A stretch of 64,000 bases of DNA from Drosophila miranda (GCF_003369915.1 NW_022881614.1:35648342-35712341), one strand, 5' to 3'. Numbered from the stretch's first letter, positions 10,209 through 22,100 are shown. Numbers and translations: made by a program. Notes: generated by a model not told the origin, from the letters alone.

Positions 10209-11623
10209 TTAGGGCATTTAGGGAGGATGACCCCGGCCAGCCCGCACTTGTAGCAGAACAGGTTACGCACGGCCGACTCACACTCAAAACAGGTGTGACC
10301 CGGCTGAGCGCAATTCCAGCACTTTAGCTGGGTGCGGTCGCCTCCGGATTCCCTCGTCCTATGGACAGCATCCAATGCCTCGGTCTGTTCCTCCGGGTCG
10401 TGAGTGTTCGCATCCAATTCATGTACTTTGTGAGCTTCCCTGCGCCTACTACCCCCATGGTCTGGACCGCTCCTTGTCCATCGCGTCGCCAGCAGTTTCT
10501 CGGCGTCCGCACACTCTTCTCGCAGCTTCTGGAGATTTGGTATCTGCATTGGATAAATCACCCTCGAAATTGCATCCCTAATATTGATCTTTATGATCTT
10601 TATTAGATCATAATCCGAGAACGGATTCAGCAATCTCGACCTCAACACCAACATCTCCTGGATGTACTGGTCCGCCGACTCCCCGTGGCGTTGGCGGCGT
10701 TCCCTGAGCTCTTGCTCTCGCTCGAACTCTGTCCGACGAACTTGAAACTGCTGCTGGAGACCATATCTCAGATTCGGCCAGTCCGGCATTCCTACCGTCC
10801 GCACATGCATCCAGTACCAATCCCTTGCGTGGCCACTGACCAATGTGTGAAAGGCTTTCAACACCTCCGCCCACGGTACCTGGTACGACGTCTGTAGATG
10901 GAATATGAATTCCGCCACGGGCATCCCCTTTGGATCGCCGTCGAAGCTAAGTCCCCATCTTCGTATCTGCACTTGCTCCTCCCTAGCCTCTCCGAAACTC
11001 GGTCGATTCCTGTTAGGGTTTGCTCCTGCGCCCATCCCGTTGAACAGCCACTCCTCCATGGGTCTCTGATCGGCTTGGGTCCTCTGATCGGCCTCCAATG
11101 TTCGGTTGACCACGAACAAGTGCGTTGGATGTGCTTGCTGGTTCCCGGGTGCTTCCTGTTGACCTCCTCCCAGACTGGTTGCATTTGATCCCCGATTCCT
11201 TCCATTCGCATCACTCGCCGTTCGCTCCGCTTTTAACGAGCCCACCACGTTGATCTCTCGCATGAACTCTAGCATGTCCGCTTGCATTGACGATCTCAGC
11301 GCTTCCATTTGCTGCCCGAACGACGCTCGGTAGGTCTCCTGTGCTTGGGCTAAGGCTGCGTTCACGGCTGAGCTTAACTCGGACGGTAACACCAGGTCCT
11401 TACGGGTTCGCTGTTGACCTCATTCCGCTCCGGCCTCTGAGTCCTCCTGGTACAACCCCGCATGTACGTTTTCCGCCACTTGCGACGGCCCTTCCGGCCT
11501 ACTGCGGGCTTTACCGTCCTGGGACCGAGTCGTCGGCATGTTGTACGGCTGGTACCTGCGCTGTGCCTCTGGGCTACGCCTTGTCTTTCCCGACCCTTTA
11601 CAAATCTCCGGGTCACTCATCAA
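10130..11623 (-). pseudogene. gag of Osvaldo/Ulysses-like element (in-frame stop)
   Basis: The reading frame begins at an ATG near 11623 and continues to 10130 with one in-frame TGA at 11422-11420. Downstream it holds a capsid-like helical region (FHLQTSYQVPWAEVLKAFHTL, FEREQELRERRQRHGESADQYI) and two zinc knuckles near the end: CWNCAQPGHTCFEC is CCHC, and the second, CYKCGLAGVILPKC, has lost the histidine. The product would form the virus-like particle core. Because of the stop only the N-terminal 67 residues could be made without readthrough. Confidence 0.8.
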
Positions 11624-12084
11624 CCAATTTTCCTAACGTACTCCTTTCCCTCGTCTATTCCCTATTTACTTAACTATCTTGGTGATAAGTAAATTGGATT
11701 GTTTATTATCTGACTACCCTACTCCACTAAACACCTAGTTCCTGGCTAATTAATCCTCAATACCTTCAATCGTAACGAGAAAACAAATAAATAAATAGTG
11801 CAATAAATAAATAAGCGAATAATTAATTCCATGGTTAGATAACCAAATAAATAAATTTAAATACATAAATCGGTTAATTTAAATCAATAAATTGATAAAT
11901 CTAAATATCCAAACTGATTCAATCAAATAAATAAACTCCTACATCTACAATTAATCGCCTAATTAAATGCAACACTAAATAACTAAATACTTACTCTCCC
12001 AAACAAAAACTCTTTTTCCGATAACTTGCCTAATGCCTACTTCTCAAATTGCTTCCAAACAATGCTAGCGAGGATCGTCAGTCA

Positions 12085-13194
12085 TAAAAAAAACGAGGGG
12101 GAACGTTGTGAGTTGCTGCGGAGACCGCAACTCTACAGTTATACCCGATACTAAGTCAGTATGGCTCTCCTCCGGCAGACGCCGCTAATATTAAACGACA
12201 CGACAAGGAGTGCGTGCGAGAGAGACAGAAAATCAGTCTGAGCGTGACGTCGGGGGCTGCGTAGCCAGTGCAAATTGATTTGTTCCTTTTGGCTATAAAA
12301 ATGATCTGATCTGATCCAGATACAGCAATCTGATAGATATGGTCATTATCTATTATTCTGGGTTTTTAGTTTTCTCGAATGTGCAATATTGTGGATGCAA
12401 CAGATTTTCGTCCTTTGTGGGGGCGGAAAGGGGTGCGGCGAAATTCTGAGATATACGTTTTATAGTGAGATCTAACAGAAGTGCGGATACCAAATTTGGT
12501 TACTCTAGCCTTAATAGTCTCTGAGATTTGTGGATGCCCCAGATTTTCGTCCTTTGCGGGGGCGGAAGGGGGTGTGGCGAAATTTGGACACGAAACGGTC
12601 AAGGTCCGATATCACAGGAGTGTGGATACCAAATTTGGTTGCTCTGGCTCTTATAGGTTCTGAGATCCTTGAACTCATATTTTGCAATTGGCAAAACCGA
12701 CCATGAAACCTGTGTGTTAGAGAGAGACAGAGCGAGAAAGAATGAAATTGTTTTCTTGATTCTGGCTATAATAATTATACGATCTGGTTGAGATTTTACA
12801 CTCTAAAACATATAGTCATCCTCTACGATTCTGCTTTTTTGGTTTTATCGTATCTTTAAAAATGTGGATGCCACAGATGTTCGTTCTTTGTGGGGGCGGA
12901 AGTGGGCGGGGCAAAGTTTTGAAATATTTTTGTAGCAGTGACATATCACAGAAGTCTGGATCCAAAACATCGTTGCTCTAGCTCTTATAGTCTTTGAGCA
13001 CTAGGCGCTGAAGGGGACGGACGGACGGACGGACAGACGGACAGACAGACAGGGCTCAATCGACTCGGCTATTGATGCTGATCAAGAATATATATACTTT
13101 ATGGGGTCGGAAACGATTCCTTCTGGACGTTACACACATCCACTTTTACCACAAATCTAATATACCCCAATACTCATTTTGAGTATCAGGTATA
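12085..13194. repeat. 1.1 kb non-coding repeat, copy 1
   Basis: It matches 28176-29266 in reverse orientation over nearly its whole length. Near one end is an inverted repeat (GAGTTGCTGCGG...CCGCAACTC, 12109-12134), followed by TATACCCGATACT; the other end reads AGTATCAGGTATA, so there are imperfect terminal inverted repeats. Inside are three or four related submodules, each with a variant of CAGATTTTCGTCC, and an ACGG/ACAG microsatellite at about 13018-13051. No ORF is coding-like. It is a MITE- or Helitron-like interspersed element typical of Drosophila; I cannot name it with certainty. Confidence 0.8.
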
Positions 13195-13306
13195 AAAATG
13201 ATTTCCCTTTGGGTTTTCTTGCTTCGGCTTTCCAATAGTCTGCTAAATCACTAACAAAAAATACATATAATTCCCAAACAGCTTCAGACAAAAATTCACC
13301 TTTAAT

Positions 13307-13495
13307 TTGTTTGGTGGGACGAGAGACAACTGCATTAATTGTTTTGCAGGTGAGCGGACCCCCTTCTTTTCCCCTTGCTATTTACCATCGCTTACTTTTT
13401 CTGAGTGCCAACTCCCTTTGCTGTTTCCTCCCTCAGATCACCTGCGGATAAATAACATTGAGGAGGACCATTTTTTAGATCAGCCCCCGAAGTAG
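13307..13495 (+). pseudogene. gag C-terminal remnant of gypsy-type element
   Basis: A short frame ends with INNIEEDHFLDQPPK and a stop just before the protease. An IEEDH-type gag tail immediately before the protease is usual in 17.6/gypsy-group elements. The capsid and nucleocapsid parts are absent. Confidence 0.4.
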
Positions 13496-13546
13496 GTCGC
13501 CCTACTTAAAAGAGTAGATAAAAAAATAAACAGAGAATTAAAAGTT

Positions 13547-14293
13547 TTGATAGATACGGGAGCAACTTCCTGTTATATAAAAAAGGGAATTTACGAAAAT
13601 AAAAAAGAATTATCAATTTATAAGAAAGTTGCTACAGTTAATGGGTTTTCAATAATTAAATATTTCCATAATATAACTATTTTCAACACAAAACAAGTGT
13701 TTTATGAAATAGATGGAATGGAGGCAGATTTACTAATAGGATTTAACCTATTAAAGAAAATCGGAGCTGTTATTGATACAGGAAAGGGGACTTTAAGTTA
13801 TAAAGACAATAAGGAGAAACTAATATATGACGAGGTCCTTTCTTTAAACAAATTAACCTTTATAGAAGGAAAAACCATCCTTCCCTTGAAGGAATATATA
13901 ATAAAAAAATATTTTGAAGAAGAAAAAGAAATGAAAAGTGATTCAGTAAAGGTAGAAGGAAGTTTATATAGCTTGGGATCAAAAAATCCTGAGCACGCCG
14001 ACGAAGAATTATCCGTCAATAGTTTGGGATTTAAATATCCTGAACCCGCCGTCGTTGCATTATCCGACATCCAAAGTTTTAATAGTTTGGGATTAAAATA
14101 TCCTGAGCACGCCGTCGTAGAATTATCCGACACTAAAAGTTCGAATAGTTTGGGATTAAAGAATCCTGTACACGCCGTCGTTGAATTATCCGACAATGAA
14201 CAATTTAAAAGTTTGGGATGCAAAAATCCTGAACGCGCCGTCGTAGAAATATCCGACATTCAAAATTATGCAAATTCTGAATTGAAAAAATGA
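13547..14293 (+). CDS. retroelement aspartic protease with a tandem-repeat linker
   Basis: The frame opens with the catalytic motif LIDTGAT (first residues) and LLIGFNLL further on, the two landmarks of a retropepsin. From about residue 142 it contains five tandem copies of a 21-residue unit (SLG-x-K-x-P-x-x-A...LSD), at nucleotides 13969-14270. In the DNA the period is 63 bp. The ORF ends in TGA at 14291-14293, overlapping by ATGA the ATG of the RT frame. In related elements protease and RT share one frame, so this is either a frameshift or an unusual arrangement. The repeats lie in the linker between protease and RT. Confidence 0.75.
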   Translation: MIDTGATSCYIKKGIYENKKELSIYKKVATVNGFSIIKYFHNITIFNTKQVFYEIDGMEADLLIGFNLLKKIGAVIDTGKGTLSYKDNKEKLIYDEVLSLNKLTFIEGKTILPLKEYIIKKYFEEEKEMKSDSVKVEGSLYSLGSKNPEHADEELSVNSLGFKYPEPAVVALSDIQSFNSLGLKYPEHAVVELSDTKSSNSLGLKNPVHAVVELSDNEQFKSLGCKNPERAVVEISDIQNYANSELKK

Positions 14294-16059
14294 AATTGTA
14301 TAACACAATAACCTACAAAGAGGACAATTTAGAAAATCTCAGAGAGAAAATGGTATCTATCATCGAAGAAGACCATGCCAATATAAATTTACAGTTACCG
14401 TTCAGAACTGATATAAAAGGAGAGATTAACACTGAACATGATAGACCGGTATATGGCAAGCAGTATCCATACGCTTATTCGGTTAACGATTTCGTTAATA
14501 ACGAAATAAGTAAAATGTTAGATGAAGGTATAATCAGACCTAGTAAAAGCCCATATAATTCACCGGTAATAGTAGTACCAAAGAAGGGAGTAAATGAGGA
14601 CGGAACTCCTAAACATAGATTAGTAATAGACTTTAAGAAACTTAATGAAAACACCATACCGGATAGATACCCTATGCAAGATCCTTCAGTAATCCTTGCC
14701 AATTTAGGTAAGGCAAAGTATTTCTCGGCCATTGATTTAGAGTCAGGTTTCTATCAGATTTTAATGAGGGAATCAGATATTGAAAAAACATCTTTTTCCA
14801 TAAATAACGGCAAATATGAATTTCTAACAATGCCTATGGGATTGACGAACGCTCCCAGAATTTTCCAAAGGGCAATGGACGATATACTTAGAGAACAAGT
14901 TGGGAAAACTTGTCACGTCTATATGGACGATATAATAATATTTTCAAAAACTATAGAACAACATTATAAAGATCTAATTCATATAATACAGATATTGCAA
15001 AACGCTAACATGAAAATTTCCCTAGAAAAGTCTAAATTCTTTCAATTGGAAACCAAATTTCTGGGATACATTGTTTCCCAAAATATCATTAAAACAGATC
15101 CAGACAAAATCTCCACAATACAAAACTATCCAATTCCTAAAAATATCAGAGAGCTACGTAGCTTCTTAGGACTAACAGGGTATTACAGAAAATTTGTCCG
15201 AAATTATGCTACAATTGCCAAACCATTAACAAAATATCTGAGTGGAGTAAATGGGAAAGTTTCACGAAGGGCATCCAAGAAAACATTAATACAGCTGGAT
15301 GAACCAGCAATGGGAGCATTTAATAATTTAAAGGACAGTTTAATAGCACATATTGAATTAGTACAACCAGATTACAATAAAAAATTCACATTAACCACAG
15401 ATGCATCGGACATAGCAATAGGTGCAGTTTTGTCGCAAGATGGGAATCCCATAACATTTATTTCTAAAACTTTAAGTAAAACCGAGCAATTATATGCTAC
15501 TAATAAAAAGGAATTATTAGCTATTGTATGGGCATTAAAAAATTTGCGAAATTATTTATACGGAGTGAGTGGAATTGAAATACATACAGATCACCAACCT
15601 TTGTCCTTTGCAATGTCGCAAAAAAATCCAAATGTTGAAATGAAACGTTGGTATTACTTCATAGAAAGTTACACAACAAAAATCATTTATAAGCCAGGCT
15701 CAACTAACGTAGTAGCGGACGCTTTATCTCGGATTAAAATAAATCATATGACAGATAGTGATGTCGACCAGACAGATTCAGAATCAGACATAAATACTCA
15801 GCATTCAGCAGAGAGTAGTTTTGAAAACGTCATTCAAGAGACTAGCAAGCCTCTAAACCAATTTAAACAGCAGCTACTATTAGCGCAAGGGAGATTCACA
15901 GTTCATGAGTTAGTAAGAGTTTATGAAAATACCCGACATATTATTGAATTTGATACGGTAGACAATCTGCTAATCATTTTAAAAGAATTTATTCAGCCTT
16001 ACTTAACCACAGGAATACACTGCACTTTAGAAGATTTATACCTTATCCAAAATAAATAA
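14290..16059 (+). CDS. reverse transcriptase and RNase H of gypsy-type element
   Basis: This 589-residue frame holds a full Ty3/gypsy RT: FSAIDLESGFYQI (first catalytic Asp), MPMGLTNAPRIFQ, and YMDDIIIFSK with the paired Asp. The RNase H follows (TTDASDIAIGAVLSQ, NKKELLAIVWAL, HTDHQPL, ADALSRIK). It converts element RNA to DNA in the particle. It ends within an ATAA-rich microsatellite, so integrase is not joined to it. This domain is one of the best preserved in the window. Confidence 0.9.
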   Translation: MKLYNTITYKEDNLENLREKMVSIIEEDHANINLQLPFRTDIKGEINTEHDRPVYGKQYPYAYSVNDFVNNEISKMLDEGIIRPSKSPYNSPVIVVPKKGVNEDGTPKHRLVIDFKKLNENTIPDRYPMQDPSVILANLGKAKYFSAIDLESGFYQILMRESDIEKTSFSINNGKYEFLTMPMGLTNAPRIFQRAMDDILREQVGKTCHVYMDDIIIFSKTIEQHYKDLIHIIQILQNANMKISLEKSKFFQLETKFLGYIVSQNIIKTDPDKISTIQNYPIPKNIRELRSFLGLTGYYRKFVRNYATIAKPLTKYLSGVNGKVSRRASKKTLIQLDEPAMGAFNNLKDSLIAHIELVQPDYNKKFTLTTDASDIAIGAVLSQDGNPITFISKTLSKTEQLYATNKKELLAIVWALKNLRNYLYGVSGIEIHTDHQPLSFAMSQKNPNVEMKRWYYFIESYTTKIIYKPGSTNVVADALSRIKINHMTDSDVDQTDSESDINTQHSAESSFENVIQETSKPLNQFKQQLLLAQGRFTVHELVRVYENTRHIIEFDTVDNLLIILKEFIQPYLTTGIHCTLEDLYLIQNK

Positions 16060-16089
16060 ATAATAAATAAATAAACTTCATAAATAAAT
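16047..16089. repeat. ATAA-rich microsatellite between RNase H and integrase frames
   Basis: The stretch reads as repeated AATA/ATAA units with several in-frame TAA codons. Homologous elements are continuously coding here, so growth of the repeat probably cut pol in two. Confidence 0.6.
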
Positions 16090-16946
16090 TTCTCTTCACG
16101 AGAAAGTTCCTCCAAGATGTAGTAAATTCAGAAGATAAAGCTATAATTATAGAAGAAACACATTGCAGAGCCCATAGAGGACTAGACGAAAATTACAAAC
16201 AAATAACTAAGCTGTATTATTGGCCAAACCTGCACAAAAAATTAAAAGAATATATAAAAAATTGTGAGATCTGTAACAAAAACAAATATCACAGACACCC
16301 TGTAAAAATTCCAATTGGGGAAGCTCCCATTCCAGCAAAAGAAGGAGATCAATTACACTTAGACATATACTATGCCCAAAACCTAACATTCATAACTTGT
16401 ATAGATTCTTATTCCAAATACTTGGTGGTCAAGAAAATTCAAAGTAAATTAAACATTGAAAATAAGGTAATGGAAATTTTGCAACACTTTCCGTTAGCAA
16501 CATCTTTAATGACTGACAACGAACCAAGCTTTACTTCAGCACAATTTAGATCATTCATACAAAGAAACTTAACAAAGGGTAACCTAACTATTTATTATGC
16601 TGATCCCAGACACAGCACCTCAAATGGTCAGGTAGAAAGGGTACATTCCACACTAACAGAAATAGCGCGGTGCATCAAGGATGAACTAAATCTAACAGAT
16701 TATTCAGAAATAATAATAAGGGCGGCACTGAAATATAACCTGACGATACATTCAACGACCAATCAAATGCCATATGACATATTGTATAACAAAATAGAAC
16801 ACAAGCATAATCCAATATTACTTAAGGAAGCTCAGACCAAAATGCTTAAGCTACATAACAAAGATAGAAGAGAAAAAGATTATAAAATAGGAGAAGTAGT
16901 TTATGAAAAGAAATTCGGGGAAAGAAATAAACTTCAATCCCGATAA
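16086..16946 (+). pseudogene. integrase of gypsy-type element, detached from pol
   Basis: The frame has the HHCC zinc region (HCRAHRGLDENY ... CEICNKNK) and the catalytic residues: LDIYYAQ (Asp), MTDNEPSF (Asp) and NGQVERVH (Glu). The triad is present. The frame ends in FGERNKLQSR, short of the usual C-terminal tail. Without its own start after the microsatellite it is probably not translated. Confidence 0.75.
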
Positions 16947-17053
16947 AAAGCAGGTAGTTAAGGAAAATCGACCGAATAAAATTATAATCAACAATAGAAA
17001 CAGAATTATACATAAAGATAACATCAAATATTAAATATTTTCATGATGACTTT

Positions 17054-17818
17054 TTGAAAATACAAAATAAAGTAAATGAATTGACTGAAAATAATAATAA
17101 ACAATTTGTAATAAATTCCAAATTTTTCAAAGAAATTGAATTGCTATCAAATTCATTAAAAAATGTCATCTTCAATGAAGAAACGATACTGAGAAAGCAT
17201 CGTTTAAAATTAATAACTTTTGACCTACTAAATTTAGTTGATACCATAACCCTCTTAAAAGTAAACATTTTCAATACAAAAATTTTAAATAAAAACGAAA
17301 TAGAGGACATTTATAAGCATGAAAAACATCCTGTTGAACTGTCTGATCTGCTGGACATTGCAACGGTTAAAATAATTCGAAATGCTGATTTAATAATCAT
17401 TTACATAAAATATCCTCAAATTAAAGATATTTGCAAGTTTTACCATGCAAGAGCCATCTCACAAAATTATGGAATGTTAGTTATAAGTGAAAAAGTTTGT
17501 GAATGTAAGGAGAAATACTATTTAATGAATAATTTTAAAAGTGAAACTTTTAACAATTACGCACAAATAAATTTAAAGAAGACCTGTTTCACCAATTTAC
17601 TTAATGGCTTTAAAGCCAACTGCACTAAAAAAAGGGAAAAAAACAAAGAAATAGACATCATTCAGGATGGTGCCATATTAGTTTCAGGCAAAAATATCGT
17701 AAACAATACTACTTTGTTAGGATCGTATCTCCTTATATTCAACAACACAATTGTAATAAATAATATAACCCACATAAATGATAAGGGTAAAATTCTAAGA
17801 TATATATCGCATCATAGA
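17054..17818 (+). pseudogene. env remnant of gypsy-type element, 5' part
   Basis: The frame shows the transmembrane-subunit half of an insect errantivirus envelope: helical heptads after the fusion region, cysteine-bearing loops (VCECKEKYYL, NLKKTCF) and N-glycosylation sites (NNTT, NNIT). The signal peptide, surface subunit and cleavage site are missing upstream. The frame is interrupted at 17819 by the nested LTR; its continuation is at 22480. Confidence 0.7.
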
Positions 17819-18105
17819 TGTAAAGGACAGTGTATCAAGCAGTTAGCACTATCCCATCTAAATTAACATTTGAACTTAAGATACCATCGATAAGACCTAA
17901 CCGATATAACCAGACTTAACCGATGTTTAAAAGACCTAACCGATAAGGGGTTATCGATACGGGAGTCGGTTGTTGGAAGTAGAAGCAGAAAGTTGAACAA
18001 AAAGTCGGAAGAACAGACTCATTAATTGCACATCTTAAATCATACACTTTGTACTCTTTTTCGAAAAACACTATTAATAAACGATACATTATTATTAATC
18101 TTACA
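17819..18105 (+). repeat. 5' LTR of nested element
   Basis: 287 bp, identical to 22193-22479. It contains several CCGATA/CGATAAG motifs and a TATCGATA octamer at 17952-17959, the sequence recognised by DREF. Confidence 0.9.
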
Positions 18106-18107
18106 TT

Positions 18108-18121
18108 TGGGGGCTCGTCCG
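18108..18121 (+). other. primer-binding site, tRNA-Pro type
   Basis: Two bases after the LTR the sequence reads TGGGGGCTCGTCCG, matching the first 14 bases of the tRNA-Pro primer site of murine leukaemia virus type. The match then breaks. Confidence 0.65.
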
Positions 18122-18461
18122 CGTCGAATACAGAGCTCGGAGTGTGTGAAAAAGAAAAACAGAAGAAAGCAGAAGCTAAAGTAAAGCTGTAAAGTTGTTG
18201 TTGGTGGCTATAAACATTAAGTTGAACAATCCAAATTCTGTGAGCCTAACAGTAGACACGGAGTTTAATAAAAGATCGGTCGTTTAATTCGGTTGGAAAA
18301 TTGTGAAATTCATTGTCGCGCCGCAGCGTCGCCTTGTCCGTGCGCAGTACGTACAAAAGCAGAAAAAACACGCACAGACACGTTGTGTGTGATACACACT
18401 TATAAACAGAAAAGACAAGCACTCGTCGGGTACACAGACACAAGTCGAAAAGAGCCGCAAA

Positions 18462-19167
18462 ATGATGCAAACACCGCCGCCGTTGCACTGGAAAGAGAGA
18501 GAGAAGGAAGAAGCTGTACCAGAAACGTCGCGCCCGAGTGCAAACGAGATGGAAGATTTAGAAAATGCAGAAAACAATAGTGATGACAAGATTGATCAAA
18601 TGATCAAGTTTGAAACTGCTAGGTTTGAAACTGCTTTGCGATGAGCAACGAGAAATGAAGATCGCTCCAGATAATTTTACAAAAGTTGTGAGCGATTGTG
18701 ATGGAAAATCGGTTCCCATAGAAAAATGGTTTGAGATATTCGAAAAAAATGCCGACGCATATGAGCTTACTGAAAAGCAAAAGTATGTGCAGGCCAGAGG
18801 AAAAATGACCGGTGCAGCTAAGCTTTTCCTTGAAGCTGAATGCGTGTGCACCTATGAGGAACTCAAGAACGTATTATTGGATGAATTCACATGTAGCTAT
18901 AACAGTGCAGACATTCATAAGCTGCTGCAAGAAAGAAAGAGGAAGAGTAGTGAGTCGATGCACGAGTACTTGCTGCAGATGAGAAAAATAGCAGCAGTCG
19001 GACATGTTGAACACGCGGCTGTTATAAGCCATATTGTGAACGGTCTGGACATAAGAAACGAGTATAAGTATGCCATGTATCGCTGTAAGACCTTCAGGGC
19101 CTTGAAAGAAGAGTTCGATATCTATGATCGTTTGAACATATCGGAGAAGAAGGGCAATAACGAATAG
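18462..19167 (+). pseudogene. gag of nested element (frameshifted)
   Basis: A first frame starts at ATG 18462 (MMQTPPPLHWK) and runs to about 18640 (KFETARFETAL). The capsid part continues in another frame to 19167 (KWFEIFEKNADAYELTEKQK, ESMHEYLLQMRKIA). After an in-frame TAG the nucleocapsid follows at about 19210-19320 with two CCHC knuckles, CYNCGSGEHKRKDC and CFKCNQNGHISRNC. Confidence 0.8.
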
Positions 19168-22100
19168 CATAAAACGAGTTTCAAGCAGCAAAGTGGGCAA
19201 AGCGGTAAAAAAGAATATTGCTATAACTGTGGATCAGGAGAACACAAACGCAAAGACTGCAAAGCCGAAACGAAGTGTTTTAAGTGCAATCAGAATGGTC
19301 ACATTTCGCGTAACTGTCCTTATGAAGCTGATAAAGTTGATAAAGTTCGCGTCATTTTGGATCGCAGTCGCATGAAAAAAATTCAAATAAACGGCATTGT
19401 TGTTGACTGTCTTGTGGATACAGGGTCAGATGTAACCCTAATCAAAGAGAGTATGTTGAAGACCATGAAACGTTAAACTTTTGAAGTGCACAACTATGTT
19501 GCGCGGTCTGGGTCAGATATCAACAAAGCCTGTTGGATACTTTAATGCAGAAGTTACCGTGGATAAGTTGCAGACCACACAGAAGTTTTTAGTAGTCCCC
19601 AGTAGCCAGATTGATTTCGACGCACTTTTGGGGCATGATTTCATTAAAAAGTTCTGTTTCGTCGCTGATATGCAAGGATACACGTTTTTGAAGCATGTCG
19701 CAGATCCTGTGCCAATAGATGAGCATGCTCTTATATATAATGTAACTGAAGAGTCATCCTTTGTAGCTCCGCCGCAATATCGAAAAGACGTTGAACAGAT
19801 GATAAGAAACAGTTACCAAATGCCCACAGAAGTTGCAAAGCAGTCTGCAAAGCAGCATGGTATTGCTGGACTGCTTCCCAGTCCCGATCATGGAGGAAGT
19901 CTTGGAAAAGCTGCAGTCGGCTAAGTGGTTTACCATAATGGACCTTGAAAACGGATTTTTCCATGTGCCTATGGAAGAGCAAAGCAAGTCGTATACGGCC
20001 TTTGTTACAAAGGAGGGATTATTCGAGTTTAATAAAGCACCTTTCGGATTCAAGAACTCGCCAGCTGCGTTCATTCGGTTCGTAAGCTATATTTTTCAAG
20101 AATTAATCAACTCTGACATTATGCAGCTTTATATGGACGACATAATTGTTTACGCCGCGTCGCCCGAGGTATGCATGAGGAAGACAAAGTTGGTCCTGGA
20201 GACAGCTGCGCAGTTTGGCCTAAAGATCAAGTGGAAGAAATGTAGCTTCATGCAGCCACGCATTAGCTTTCTGGGCCATATCATTGAGGACGGGAGAATC
20301 TGGCCCGGCAAAGAGAAGACAGCAGCTGTCAGTCGGTTTGCTACGCCCAAAGACATTAAAGCAGTTCAAGCATTTCTGGGACTCACAGGCTTTTTCAGAA
20401 AGTTCATCCCTGGCTATGCACAAGTTGCCCGGCCGCTCACGAATCTACTCAGGAAGGAAGCAGTTTTCAACATTGGCGAAGCAGAGCAACAATCGCTAAA
20501 AAAATTAAAGAATCTGCTTGTAATCGCACCTGTATTACATTTATACTCACGAGAAGCGCCAACGGAACTCCACACGGATGCATCCAAAGAAGGTTTCGGA
20601 GCAGTTTTGTTGCAGCAGCTTGATGGCAATTTCCACCCGATTTACTATTGGAGTAAAAAGACTACACAAGCCGAGTCCAAACGTCACAGTTACTATTTGG
20701 AGGTCAAAGCTGCATACCTCGCACTCAAGAAGTTTCGTCACTACCTGTTGGGGATCAAATTTGATCTTGCCACTGACTGTGCGGCGTTTAAGCAGACAAC
20801 AACGAAAGTAGATATACCCAGAGAAGTTTCCCAGTGGATTCTGTATATGGAGGACTTTACATTCAAAGCAGTACACCGCCCAGGGGACAGAATGAGACAC
20901 GTGGACTGTCTCAGTCGTTTTCCGCAGACATGCATGTTCGTGACGGCGGAGCTAACAGCTCGGATAAAGAAAGCACAGCAGGATGACGATTTCATCAAAG
21001 CCACAGTTGAGATCCTGAAGCAGCACCCATATCAAGACTACAAGCTTAAAGGAGGCCTTCTCTTCAAATCTGTAAATGGCAATGACGTTTTGGTGGTTCC
21101 AAGGCTGATGGAAAGGGAAATCATTCAAGGATCGCATGAAGTTGGTCATTTCTCCACAGCGAAGACAATGCACTCAGTTCAGCAGCAATACTGGATTCCG
21201 CACCTTGAACGGAAAGTAAATAAGTTGATTACTAATTGTATCAGTTGTATAATTTTCAGCAAAAAGTTGGGCAAACAAGAAGGCTATCTTCATTGCATTG
21301 ACAAGGGTGACACACCACTATACACGCTGCACGTTGATCATTTGGGACCAATGGATGCGACAGCCAAGCAATACAAGTACATTTTTGCTGTGGTAGATGC
21401 ATTCTCCAAGTTTGTGTGGCTTTTCCCAACTAAGTCAACAGGTCACGAAGAAGTTGTGAAGAGGCTGAGAGATTGGTCATTTGTGTTTGGTTTTCCCAAG
21501 CGACAGAGGAGCAGCGTTTACATCCAACGCATTCAGCGAGTTTCTTAACGAGAACAAAGTCGAACATGTGTGTACAACGACAGGTGTGGCGAGAGGCAAC
21601 GGTCAGATTGAGCGGGTGAACCGTTCAATTTTGGGTATCATCGCAAAGCTCTCAGCTCAGGAGTCAACGAAGTGGTACAAGCATGTGCCACAGGTCCTGA
21701 TGGCGATTAATTCGCATGTGCATTCTACGTTGAAGTCGTCGCCATTCGAGGTCATGTTTGGGACAAAGATGCACAGACAAGCTGAAAGTCGACTATTGGA
21801 GGTGCTCAACGAGGAGTTGGTTACGCAGTTTAACAACGAGCGCCAAGAACTGCGTGACCAAGCGAAACAAAACATTCAGAAGGCGCAAGAGGTGTACAAG
21901 CGCTATTATGATAAAAAACGACGACCTGAGCACGGCTACAGACTAGGAGACATGGTCGCGATCAAGAGGACGCAGTTCGTCGCAGGACGCAAGTTGGCCA
22001 GCGAGTATCTAGGCCCATATGAAGTCACCAAGGTAAAGCGGAACGGTCGCTACGACGTCAGAAAGGTTGCTCAGGTCGAGGGGCCAAATATCACAGCAAC

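Larger units (their letters stand above)
6019..12084 (-). mobile_element. defective Ty3/gypsy element of the Osvaldo/Ulysses type
   Basis: On the minus strand the order is leader (12084-11624), gag (11623-10130), pol with protease, RT, RNase H and integrase (10208-7037), a 3' untranslated part, and a putative 3' LTR (6894-6019). No 5' LTR is visible; the leader runs into the 1.1 kb repeat at 12085. gag carries an in-frame stop, the RT has lost residues, the RNase H lies in another frame, and the integrase core is deleted. There is no env. The gag with two zinc knuckles and the overall plan recall Osvaldo/Ulysses elements, but the family name is inference. Confidence 0.8.

Noticed and set aside
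10898-11673. Plus-strand ORFs over the gag region
   Set aside because: Shadows of the GC-rich minus-strand gag; no domain.
13798-14259. A 153-codon minus-strand ORF with five repeats
   Set aside because: It is the antisense of the 63 bp tandem repeat in the plus-strand pol, which has the real protease context.
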